Below the pieces are notes generated by a model. The model ran no database searches. It was not told where the DNA came from and was given only the letters and a program-made list of their open reading frames with translations. Position numbers and translations under genes: made by a program. 10,127 nt of DNA. Origin: Euperipatoides rowelli. Lineage: Eukaryota > Onychophora > Udeonychophora > Euonychophora > Peripatopsidae. Each line of letters opens with the position of its first letter. The first letter of the stretch is position 1. Location: assembly GCA_003024985.2 (NCBI GenBank), contig PXIH01S0030163.1, one strand, 5' to 3'. Positions 1 through 8,022 of this stretch are shown here, in pieces.

Positions 1-151
1 TGCAAAGATAAAATGAGGAGAACCGCAATATGTTAATCTAACGGTAGATTGACCATTTTGGAAGCCATAGAAATTATTTATTGCAAAGATAAAATTAAAA
101 GAACCGCAACAGTTAATCTATTATAGATTGACCATAATGAAGCCACAGCAA
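1..151. repeat. Two-copy direct repeat (~81 bp period) with a conserved hairpin
   Basis: Two diverged copies lie at about 1-73 and 82-151. Both begin TGCAAAGATAAAAT, then share AGAACCGCAA, GTTAATCTA, TAGATTGACCAT and GAAGCCA. Each copy contains the same imperfect palindrome: GTTAATCTA pairs with TAGATTGAC (9 bp including one G-T pair) at 32-40/45-53 and at 112-120/124-132. The loops differ (ACGG versus TTA). The first unit starts at the window edge, so the array may extend to the left. No family is recognised; it could be a minisatellite or a piece of a dispersed element. Confidence 0.8.
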
Positions 152-201
152 CTCCTTTGAATTTGACTTAAGTTTCTTTAATGTTTTTCAAAATGGGAGT
201 T
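150..201. repeat. Short imperfect hairpin
   Basis: AACTCC plus TTTGAA at 150-162 is complementary to TTCAAAATGGGAGTT at 187-201, apart from a few unpaired bases in the second arm. The loop is about 24 nt. It follows directly after the second direct-repeat unit and may belong to the same element. Function unknown. Confidence 0.4.
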
Positions 202-2460
202 TAATAACTTCAACATTTTAGTGACTGCAAAACTGTTACAAAGCAAGCGTCTTTCAAATTATGGTCACGGGTAATTACAATTTTCCTCGGAACTTGTTTC
301 TTTGCACAAGAGGTTAAAACAAAAACCAATGGTCCAAAAATGATCTTATTTTGGAAAGAACATGACTGCTGTAAAAAGTCTAAAAACAACTGTAGCTTTT
401 TAATTGTAAATAAATATCCCAGAGCCTCGATCTGAGTTCTAGTTTGTTTCCTAAAATATACAACTTGAATCCAAACAATGACAGATATGAATACACTGAA
501 ATGTAAGAGATAGGTTCCTGTATCTGTATTACAAACAGTGTCTTTTTTTTAATATTGTATAAAGGAAACAAACTTTTCAACTTTTTCTATCATTTTTACA
601 TAAAACAAAAGAGAGAAAAAAGATTACATTTTAGGAAGGAGGGCAAATTGAGACCAGATTAATTAAAAATGAGAAGTCGATTAAAAACTGAGCAAAAAAA
701 AATAGTTTTCTTAACTTAATAAATAAATAGATTAAATTAAAAAAAACAAAAAACAAACATAATAATGTTTCTTAATATTTTTAAGAAATATTACCATTAC
801 CGATAATCCTTTTTTTTAATCTCTTAAGGTTTTAAATTTATCATTAAGTTATTACAAAAGACTCAAATTGAGGCTCTGATGTAATGGGGTAATCCACATT
901 AAAAAAATGTTTGTAATTATTTGTTAAATTTCTTGACATTCCTGTAGGGGGAGTTGCCGACTGCAGTTCAAAACTGATGTGTTTAAAAATCAAAGTTTTT
1001 ATTTTTTTTTTTAAAAGAAATTATAAATGGTATCTCCTTTATTGACTCGGTTCAAAAGCTTAACTGCAAAATACAGTAAGTTAAATTAAAAATTGTTTCA
1101 AGAACTCGATTGTGCTTGCTTTGATTTTGACCAGGTATCTTTACAAATTTTATATTTGTTGGGGAAAGGAAAACAAATCCATAGCCTAGTGGACAAAGGA
1201 AAATACTGAAAAGGATTTGAATATATAGCAAATTATTTGAGGTTGGGTGTGACATAATTGTCTATAAGGGGTAGAACGACTAATGTTCCAATGATTTTTT
1301 AACTCAATGTTAATGTTAATCGGATAAGCCATTAACCACTATTTTCTTTGAATATTTTCTAAGTGTATAACCCTACACATGGGCAAAGAGGCTCAACTGA
1401 AAGAAAATGGCACACTTTATCGGCATTCTACAGTTATAATAAAAAAAAAGGTTTGATTAATAAATTTTATTTAATCAGAAAAATGTTTTTTCATCATCCA
1501 TCAACACACACAATTTTTTAAAATTACTTTACAGAAGTTCCATTACAATTTTTAGAATCTCGTATAATTTTACATTATCTTTTGTGCAGAAAGATATTCT
1601 GATAGCTAAGCTACAAATTTGAAGGATAGGGTGATCTCCAAGCTTTTTGTTGAGGAAAATACTAGTACTAGCAAAGAGATAAGCTGACAGTCGTCTAATA
1701 ATAGTTTAAGGAGTGTGCGTCATGTATTCACTAGCACATCTGGTGGAGCTTTTTTGAAACTTCTGGTTGGGGACTGGTGACTTGGGGAGTGTCATTGGAA
1801 TATTTATTTAACAAAGTTACTGGAAACTGTTTTGTTTGAGACCTCAACTCCATAGTAAGAACTTTTATTTTTTCCTGTCATAAGTGATGTGGAAAAAAAT
1901 ATTAGTAAATATACATATTAATTTTTCTCTACTCAAGCTCTGTCTGTAGTCTTGCACAGACTATGATCAGCTTCCTATTACCATATAAGTTCTATAACTG
2001 TTTGAAATTTGGTTTCAACATTTTTTTTTTTCACTTTAAAAAAAACTTAGATCTTCTTTACAGACATAGTAAACATTTTTTTGTCTGAATCCTTACAGTT
2101 ACACAACTATGATTTTAATATTTTTAAACAGTAAAAATGACATCATAAAACTAAATCCCTTTACTTAATGTCCAATTTTTTTAATGACTTATCTTTCAAC
2201 ATTATTAAAATGTGTTTAAATTTTATTCCAAGACCTTTAAGTGAATCAAAAGTAGTATTCTCAACTTTTAATACAGCACGGTTAAGTTTGATCCAGCTTA
2301 TCTCTTTTAATATATACTGTTTAATCCGATCTTATAGTACCTGAAGTATTTAAGGGACTAAATTCATTGTTTACAATATCTATTCTTGACAAATATGATA
2401 TTACATAACATCCATCAATTACCTATTTGACATTGTTTCATTTTTGTATAATTTATGAAG
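202..2460. other. AT-rich non-coding DNA, no gene seen
   Basis: This stretch has very high A+T, many A or T runs (for example around 549-556, 998-1012 and 2018-2045) and stops in all frames. The open frames of 60-70 codons at 380-580 and 1052-1255 (minus strand) have no recognisable domain, no family resemblance and a composition expected from translated AT-rich DNA. A slightly less AT-rich stretch at about 1640-1860 also has stops throughout. I see no tRNA, rRNA or exon with convincing splice sites. It is probably intron or intergenic DNA. Confidence 0.6.
763..793. repeat. 13-bp-stem hairpin in AT-rich DNA
   Basis: TAATGTTTCTTAA at 763-775 pairs with TTAAGAAATATTA at 781-793 across a 5-nt loop: 12 Watson-Crick pairs and one G-T. 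No coding context surrounds it. It may be a small palindrome of the kind left by decayed inverted-repeat elements, or simply chance in very AT-rich sequence. Confidence 0.5.
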
Positions 2461-2471
2461 CACTTGAGCAT

Positions 2472-2568
2472 CTATAGGCCTACATAGATACTATACTTTT
2501 ATTGTTTTTAATATTCAAATAATGTGTAGGCTACAGTAATTTTTTTAAAAAATAACCTATAGGCCTAC
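2472..2568. repeat. Paired identical 12-mers containing TAGGCCTA
   Basis: CTATAGGCCTAC occurs exactly at 2472-2483 and again at 2557-2568, in the same orientation and 85 bp apart. Each contains the perfect palindrome TAGGCCTA. The related GTAGGCTAC lies between them at 2526-2534, and TAGCCTA, the reverse complement of TAGGCTA, lies just downstream at 2684-2690. These GC-containing words stand out in AT-rich DNA. They may be remnants of a short repeat family; role unknown. Confidence 0.55.
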
Positions 2569-2569
2569 C

Positions 2570-3417
2570 ATATGTTTACTTTTCATTTTATTTCAGTATT
2601 CTACTTTCCAGTTTGGTTTTTAGTTTTTGTCAAAATTGCCTTAAATAATCTATTTATTGAAAATTTATTAAGCTATTATTATTTAGCCTACCCTAGTCAA
2701 AAAGTTATAATTTCAATTTTTAGTTTTTCTGTGAATTATATTTTCTAGTACAGCAATCTTACCTTTTAGTTGTCAGGTAAACATCAAATAAATTGCTGAC
2801 CAGATTTTTCTATTGCCGGTCGAACTTCATTGTGAAGGGGACTGTTGAGCTGCGTGCATCTTTCAATGCATAGACTGCACACTTACTTTTCAATTTATTA
2901 TGAAATACGACTAATTTTGAAGATTTTGAATATTTTTATTTTATTAATTTAATCTCTTATAACCTGCGCTTTAAATTGGGTTTGTTTATTTGTAATTTTT
3001 GTGTGTTTGGCCTGCTACTTCATATACAAACTATTTAGAAACTATCTTGATTTAATTTTTGTGTCTGGGAATTTAAAACAAATTTCAAGGAAACATTCCA
3101 CCACCTTTGTTTTACTCCAAATGCCTGCTGCGATAATTGCTCATACTAACAATCGATATCTCACTGAATCTGTCATCTCAGGCTACATGTGATATTGACT
3201 TTTCCCAGCTGTTTTTACACCTGGCCTGCAGTGAATTTTAATCTTTTGTTGTGATTGACCTGTGAATTAGTGTTTTTCAATTTTGTTTTGATTGGTTTAT
3301 TTATCTGCCGGACCTTATCTTCAGAACTTTTTACTCAACAATTGATCGGTTCAGATACTTTAAGCATTAAATCCTGTGATCAGTTTTACCCTACTATTTT
3401 ATTCAAATATTAAATTA
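2570..3417. other. Non-coding flank of the hAT element, no gene recognised
   Basis: This is AT-rich DNA with two slightly richer patches (about 2810-2880 and 3100-3240). The 63-codon frame at 3001-3192 and a roughly 39-codon lysine/asparagine-rich minus frame around 3230-3345 resemble no family I know, and neither has clear splice sites. I leave them uncalled. The stretch ends where sequence typical of a hAT left end begins. Confidence 0.5.
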
Positions 3418-3450
3418 TTGAAATGAGCAAACTTTTTAGTCCCACGACCT
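3418..3450 (+). repeat. Degenerate left terminal inverted repeat of the hAT element
   Basis: The core CAAACTTTTTAG followed by CCCACGACCTCCC matches the usual inner end of hAT elements of this group. The outer bases that should read like CAGNGGTTCT are replaced by TTGAAATGAG, so the exact end is inferred from spacing. Only a short core (CAAACT) is shared with the opposite end. Confidence 0.6.
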
Positions 3451-3514
3451 CCCAAAATATATATAAAAAAAAAATGAAATTAACACTTTGTGACTCCCTA
3501 CCAAAACTTAAAAT

Positions 3515-3746
3515 TAGCGTCTGGATCTCAGACCTACCAATATCACGCAGCCTAATACACAATCTATTAATTTTAACTGTATACTGACTCCAAACTCCAA
3601 CATGAATATAATAACAAATTAAAGGATCTCTAACCTTAACCAAATTAAATATTAAAACATAAATAAACAACAGCCAATCAGATCAGCTTATAGATAGAGT
3701 GATTTTGGGCTGCATGACAATGGTTGGTCTGAGATCTAGACGCTAT
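3515..3746. repeat. Subterminal inverted repeat inside the hAT 5' region
   Basis: Arms at about 3515-3556 and 3703-3746 are inverted copies over some 40 bp, separated by roughly 150 bp. The core GATCTCAGACC (3524-3534) is exactly complementary to GGTCTGAGATC (3726-3736). Adjacent TAGCGTCT, and GCAGCC further in, also match. It lies between the transposon's left end and the transposase start. Subterminal repeats often bind hAT transposases; that role is inference here. A separate foldback insertion is the alternative. Confidence 0.75.
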
Positions 3747-3916
3747 AAACAAATTTAATTTTGCAAGATTTTTTTTTTTAAATGTGGACGGTTTAGCTGC
3801 CTAGATAGCGACATGTATGAACAAGTTTTAGCTTTTAGTCTACTGTTTCAGTCTTTTACTGTTTGCTCTTAAAATAATTTACAAATGATTTTTTTTTTCA
3901 ATTGGCTATAGGCAAA

Positions 3917-5737
3917 ATGGGTAAATTTGTGACAAAACGAAGTGAGCCATCCACATCAGGTGAATCGAAAAATAAAAAGAGATTGTACACAGACAGTTAT
4001 TTAAAATATGAATTTCATTGGATGGTAAGCCCAATGTGTTATTTGCTTTCAAATCCTATCTCCTGAAAGTATGAAGCCATCAAAATTAATTTGTCACTTG
4101 GAAACCAAACATCCATTTCTTAAAAGCAAACTCTTGGAATTTTTCGAAAGACAATTACATACTTTGAAACATCAACAAGCTTCTATTTGCAAAGCAAGCC
4201 AGACTGATAACAATATACTTGAAGCATCCTATCATCTAGCATTAAGAGTATCTAAGATGGGCAAGTCCCATACGATCACAGAAAACATCATACCGCCTGC
4301 TGCAATGGATATAGCCAGTATTTTAATAGGCGTGAAGGAAGCAAAAAAAAAAATAAAAACTATTCCGCTTTCCAATGATACTATATCAAGGCCAATCAAT
4401 GAAATGTCTGCCGATGTCCGCAATCAGATAATTTAGCAGGTGAAATCAAGCAAATTTTTTGCAATTCAATTTGATGAATCAACAGATGTGGCGAANATTT
4501 CTCAGTTTTTATGTTTTGTCAGATATGAATGTAATGGGTCAAATGAAGATATGTTGTTTTGCAAATCAATACCTGGTCATGCAACTGGACAAGGTCTTTT
4601 TGATGTTTTTCACAAGGCTATAAAATACTACAACATGGACTGGACAACATGTATTGCAATGTGTAGTGATGGTGCAAAGGCTAAAACAGGTAAAAACAGC
4701 AGCTTGGTTGTAAAATTAAGGGCGAATTGGACACGCTGCTTTCTTCATAGGCATGAACTTGCCACAAAAAATATGCCAGACAACCTGAAAAATATTCTCT
4801 GCGAAGCAATAAAAATGGTTAATTTTATTAAAAGTCAACCGTTACAAAGTAGGCTATTTGCTGCACAGTGCGATGAAATGGGTGCAAAGAAAAAAATTGC
4901 TTTTTTATCACACTGAAGTTAGGTGATTATCACGGGGGAAAGTTTTAACTAGGTTTTTTGAATAGCGCGATGAATTAATAATATTTTTCAAGAATCAACA
5001 AACTTCATTTACAATTTTTTTACAAGATAATGAGTGTATGTTGTTGTTTACTTAGCCAATATATTTTCACATTTTAATGACTTGAATTTGAAATTACAAG
5101 GGCGTGCTAAAAACATTTTGTTAATGAGAGACAAAGTCAATGCTTTCATTAAGAATCTTAGTATTTGGATTATCCGCCTTCAAAAAAGAAATTATGACAT
5201 GTTAACACTTACAGTACCTCTGATTATATTGAAAAAAATTTGATCCAAGAAGACACTATTATTTTCCCATGTATTGGATAGCATAAAGTCTCGTTTACGT
5301 GAGCTTAAAATTCAGTTGTCGGAATATTTTCCGGACAATAATGATGATTTCTCGATGAGATAGGTACTCAATCCATTTGATGAAAACGTGGTCGCAGCTG
5401 CAAAGTTACCAGTTGAAAGACACGACCAACTCGTCAAATTATCTGCTGATAAAACATTACAACTACAAATCACATATGAAGATTTAAAGAAGTTTTGGCT
5501 TGCCTGTTGAAGTGAATACGGACATTTAGTCACAGAAGCTAAGAAAATACTAATCCCTTTCGCCACTTCTTACAATGTGAAAATGGCTTTTTGTTTATGG
5601 TAGCATTAAAAACTAAATACAGGAATCGTCTTTTATCTCTTGAAAACAATTTGCTTTTGTGTGTTTCTAATGTGGATCCATGTATGACGAAACTTTTAAA
5701 TAAAAAAAACAAACTCATCCATCACATTAATAATTAA
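3917..5737 (+). pseudogene. Broken hAT transposase (ZBED5/SCAND3-like BED-finger type)
   Basis: The intact protein would cut and paste the surrounding hAT element in the nucleus. The likely start is ATG 3917 (MGKFVTKR...). A BED zinc finger follows: Cys codons 4035 and 4044 (CVIC), then His codons 4095 and 4110 (CHLETKH). The RNase H-like body carries FDESTD (first catalytic Asp at 4473), CSDGAKAKTG (second Asp at 4668), HTEVR at 4909-4923, and NLKLQGR. The C-terminal hAT dimerisation part has CENGF (catalytic Glu at 5579), then VALKTKYRNRL and a stop at 5735-5737. The frame shifts near 4025, about 4903 (a T run), about 5030 and about 5573. In-frame stops lie at 4434, 4924, 4963, 5241, 5361 and 5508. 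Position 4496 is N. All three catalytic residues survive, but no continuous protein can be made. The total length of about 600 codons is normal for the family. Confidence 0.93.
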
Positions 5738-5805
5738 TTAAATTCTTTTTTCATTTAAAAAAATATGACATTGAACTGTATTTTAAATACTATTAATAAA
5801 TGTGT

Positions 5806-5821
5806 TTTTTCCTTCAGGAAA
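5806..5821. repeat. Small hairpin in the hAT 3' untranslated part
   Basis: TTTTCC and GGAAAA flank a TTCA loop between the transposase stop and the right terminal repeat. It is short and in AT-rich sequence, so it is weak. It could act as subterminal structure or mean nothing. Confidence 0.25.
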
Positions 5822-5870
5822 ATGTGTTATTTTGTAAAATTGTTTTGTGACTTCCCTTAAATTTCACCAT

Positions 5871-5893
5871 GACCCCCAGTTTGAGAAACGCTG
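5871..5893 (-). repeat. Right terminal inverted repeat of the hAT element
   Basis: Read on the minus strand this begins CAGCGTTTCTCAAACTGGGG. The CAG start and the TTCTCAAAC block are typical of hAT elements in the ZBED5/Buster-type group. It lies about 130 bp after the transposase stop, as expected. The next 8 bases (CTCTCGTT) have no matching copy at the left end. Confidence 0.8.
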
Positions 5894-5901
5894 CTCTCGT
5901 T

Positions 5902-6603
5902 CCTGAATCATAACCCGCCAAAACAAAATAAGTTATGTTGAAAACAAAAATTTAGGTAACAGTTTTAATGTTTTTATCTGCATTAAAAATATATATATAT
6001 TTAAATATAATGATTGAACTCAAAATAAAAATATTTAAATTTAAAAATCTAATATCGAAAATTTTCTTCCATAATAGTGAATTGTATAGAGAAAACAATT
6101 GTATGACGGTGTGTCCCCTTAAAAATTTAGCCAGAATTTTTCATAATAATTCTTATTAGGCTATACAGTTTATCAATCGATTAAACAGATAAAATAAGGT
6201 GTTAGAGAAAGATAGTGTAAGTAGAAAATTTTAACATCTTATTTTTTTAAAAAAAAAAATCACAGTTAAGAGATGTTAATCGTAAAGGCATAGCAGCATC
6301 TTAGAAATTTTAACTGCTAAGCCAAATTCGTAGTAGTTGGCAGCTCTGTAACATTTGAAGATGCATAGCATTATATATAGGAGAAAATATATAACGCATA
6401 AGAATTTAGTATACAATATTGTCTGAATAATAAAATGTAAGAATATATAGGCTAGCATACTGATATAAGGTTGAAATTATTTTGAAATCAAAAATAAAGA
6501 ACATATTTAAGTCATTAATATAACAGGAAAAAAAAAATCTGTAAAGAATTTTTAATAAATGAAGGGTATAGAATCAAAACTCAATCAAAAAAAAAAAACC
6601 AAG
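5902..6603. other. AT-rich non-coding DNA between two transposon relics
   Basis: No gene is recognised here. The stretch contains a short TA run (about 5990-6000), A/T runs and one clear foldback (6231-6279). The open frames of about 60 codons at 5968-6159 (plus) and 6276-6458 (minus) consist largely of Ile, Lys, Asn, Phe, Leu and Tyr, as expected from translated AT-rich DNA. I do not call them genes. Confidence 0.6.
6231..6279. repeat. Foldback: 9-bp perfect stem with an inner T/A-run stem
   Basis: TTAACATCT (6231-6239) is perfectly complementary to AGATGTTAA (6271-6279). Between them a run of seven T is followed by a run of A, which can pair further. The structure is symmetrical and looks like a small palindromic repeat or a decayed foldback element. 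There is no coding context. Confidence 0.5.
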
Positions 6604-6925
6604 AGCCAACAAGGAACTAAAGATGGAATCATATAATTGAACATCAAAGCACAAAAGAGATTACATCATCATCAGACAACATTGTACTTAAAATTTGTGG
6701 AATTTGAGAAAGTTTTAGACAGGATTGATTATAAGAAACAGGTAAGTATATTGAAGAAAATAGGAGTTGATGGAAAGGACTTAACAATTATAAGCAAGCT
6801 ATACAAACAAGAAACAGCAGCATTTAGGATAAATAATAATTTCACTGATTGGTTGAAGTAAACTGTGGCCTAAGGCAAAGGATGCTTGTGGTCTCCCATA
6901 TTTTTCAACGTACAGTATTTTCAAA
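6604..6925 (+). pseudogene. Fragment of a non-LTR retrotransposon reverse transcriptase
   Basis: The translation contains GTKDGII, a stop at 6634-6636, then KFVEFEKVLDRIDYK, ILKKIGVDGKDL, ISKLYKQETAAFRI and FTDWLK. This order matches the reverse transcriptase core of LINE-type elements, where a GTRDAI-like box is followed by a DFEKAFDRVDW-like box and later a SDWI..GVRQGC-like box. After the stop at 6859-6861, CGLRQ and then GCLWSPIFFNV continue the match in alternating frames. The first catalytic Asp of the family (in VDFEKAFD) is Glu here, and the second conserved Asp of that box survives in VLDRID. No YADD box, endonuclease or 3' tail is visible, so this is a truncated, dead fragment. Confidence 0.82.
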
Positions 6926-7340
6926 TTACACTTTTCAAAAGTGACATTGTCCCAATTTGAGATTTTGACCTATATACAGTATATGGTTTAGCAAGAAATA
7001 AGGGGGGGGGGGGGGAGGGTGCCCTTGCTCGTCATTCTAGGGTATATTCTGTATGTATACAGTATAAGTAATCAATATTATGTGTGCTAAGTCCAGCACT
7101 AGCAATTCTGAACAATAACTGTGTGGCAAAAGTATTAAGCAAACTTATTTACAAACTCTGTAAAGGCAGTAATAAGCAAAAGACATTACGAAATGACTGA
7201 GATTTGTGATTTATGTGCTATAGACATTTTGCCTAAAGATCCAAAGGACATTTATCTTTTCACGTAATTCACAATGCTAATTATTACACAGATAAAATTG
7301 CGCCTAAAGGATCAGACTAAACTGAAGGCAGGTTTCTCTC
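6921..7340. other. Non-coding stretch with several TACAGTA words and a G run
   Basis: No ORF or RNA gene is recognised. TACAGTAT recurs at about 6911, 6975 and 7058 and forms short partial palindromes, and ACTTTTCAAAAGT at 6930-6942 is a perfect hairpin with a one-base loop. The reverse transcriptase match is lost here, so any remaining LINE sequence is too diverged to see. Confidence 0.45.
7002..7019 (+). repeat. Poly-G run (14 G, then AGGG)
   Basis: Fourteen consecutive G bases at 7002-7015 are followed by A and GGG. This is unusual in such AT-rich DNA. It could adopt a G-quadruplex in principle, but it may equally be a simple-sequence expansion or a sequencing/assembly artefact. A C12 run followed by TCCC occurs at 9520-9535. 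Confidence 0.7.
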
Positions 7341-7740
7341 TCGTCCTATTGGTTCTTCTGTAAAGCTTGAAATCAATAAGGCCAAACCCTACTGCAGAAT
7401 CCTGACCACAAGTATAAAAGCAGTTGTCTGGTTGATCCAGCCAGAATAAATACCTGGGTTTTGCAGATACCTGGACAATCGTTTATAGACTAAGCCAGGA
7501 GGCGGCATGGTCTCCAATAGGCTATATCTAGGTAAGCCAAAATTGTATAAGCTTAGCTAATAGCCAGTCCTTGGCTTTATAATAAATTACCCCAGTCAGA
7601 TCAAAGCTGCTCTCAAGTTTCGATCTTCCCAATTCCCATAATTATAAGTTAGGGAGTGATAGGCTACATCAGCAGATCTACAGCCATACCGGACAATCAG
7701 CAGTGTCTACAGTAAAAACAGTATGGTAAGCTTACCTTCG
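7340..7740 (+). promoter_or_regulatory. TATA/AATAAA-bearing block: possible promoter or LTR relic
   Basis: This segment is noticeably less AT-rich than its surroundings. It holds an inverted CCAAT (ATTGG, 7348-7352), a TATA box TATAAAAG (7413-7420), AATAAA 24 bp after it (7445-7450), and at its right end a perfect 12-bp palindrome GGTAAGCTTACC (7725-7736). ATG followed by GTAAGC at 7722 resembles a codon next to a splice donor. A TATA box closely followed by AATAAA is the usual arrangement of an LTR (U3/R), but I cannot find the ends or a primer-binding site. A plain RNA polymerase II promoter is the alternative; both are guesses. Confidence 0.3.
7428..7444 (+). other. 17-mer resembling the 5' end of 18S rRNA
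   Basis: CTGGTTGATCCAGCCAG matches 16 of 17 bases of the universal eukaryotic 18S start, where the mismatched A is T. The similarity stops on both sides, so this is not an rRNA gene. The sequence is partly palindromic (TCTGG...CCAGA). It may be chance. Confidence 0.3.
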
Positions 7741-7985
7741 TATCAGTCTTATTACTGCCACAATCACAGATATACATAACTATGTTAAAACCCACCCACA
7801 AAGAATTATTTACAAATGATAATCAGTACTGAGTCCATAAGAATTGTTACTTACTGTAAATATTACTATATTTGTATTATATAATCATATCACATAATAA
7901 ACCATGGGTATAAAATATGACTTGTGTCCTAGTCTCTCTCATGTCCGATATCTAGCTCTAACAGCCTAGGGATAACAACCACCAT
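7741..7985. other. Non-coding DNA, possible SINE body
   Basis: No gene is seen. If the SINE head at 8063-8115 is real, its body and tail on the minus strand should run into this stretch, but no poly-A or simple-repeat tail marks the end clearly. Confidence 0.35.
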
Positions 7986-8022
7986 CTCCTAATTCTAACA
8001 ATTATTATATTGGAATCAGGAG
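7986..8022. repeat. Imperfect hairpin in the putative SINE body
   Basis: CTCCTAATTC at 7986-7995 pairs with GAATCAGGAG at 8013-8022 (one mismatch). CAAT and ATTG inside extend the stem after a small bulge, leaving a short AT loop. It lies about 40 bp from the putative B box and may be part of the same element. Confidence 0.5.

Larger units (their letters stand above)
3418..5893 (+). mobile_element. Decayed hAT-superfamily DNA transposon (ZBED5/Buster-like)
   Basis: This appears to be a near full-length autonomous hAT element of about 2.5 kb, now inactive. The right end, read inward on the minus strand, starts CAGCGTTTCTCAAACTGGGG, which fits the CAGNGGTTCTCAAAC-type ends of this hAT group. 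The left end, near 3418, keeps the inner part (CAAACTTTTTAG, then CCCACGACC) but its outermost ~10 bases are mutated. Between the ends lies one broken transposase gene on the plus strand (3917-5737). The flanks I compared (ending near 3417 and starting at 5894) do not form a matching 8-bp target-site duplication, which fits an old copy. The left boundary is uncertain by several bases. Confidence 0.82.

Noticed and set aside
1-151. CRISPR-like array (repeat with palindrome)
   Set aside because: Only two diverged units with no unique spacers between constant repeats, in eukaryotic DNA.
380-580. 66-codon open frame on the minus strand
   Set aside because: No domain or family resemblance; aromatic and leucine-rich content is typical of translated AT-rich DNA, and there are no splice or conservation signals.
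930-975. Plus-strand exon after a CATTCCTGTAG acceptor-like site
   Set aside because: Only a few codons are open before a stop, with no family resemblance and no donor.
1052-1255. 67-codon open frame on the minus strand
   Set aside because: No recognisable motif and no support from context; about the length expected by chance.
3001-3192. 63-codon plus-strand frame left of the hAT element
   Set aside because: No recognisable family, no clear splice sites and no good start context.
3410-3670. 86-codon minus-strand frame
   Set aside because: It lies across the non-coding left end and inverted repeat of the hAT element on the opposite strand; a chance ORF.
4232-4423. 63-codon minus-strand frame
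   Set aside because: Antisense shadow of the transposase.
5312-5566. 84-codon minus-strand frame
   Set aside because: It is antisense to the C-terminal half of the hAT transposase, whose sense reading is clearly recognisable; a shadow ORF.
7428-7444. 18S rRNA gene fragment as an RNA gene
   Set aside because: Similarity covers only 17 bases and stops on both sides.
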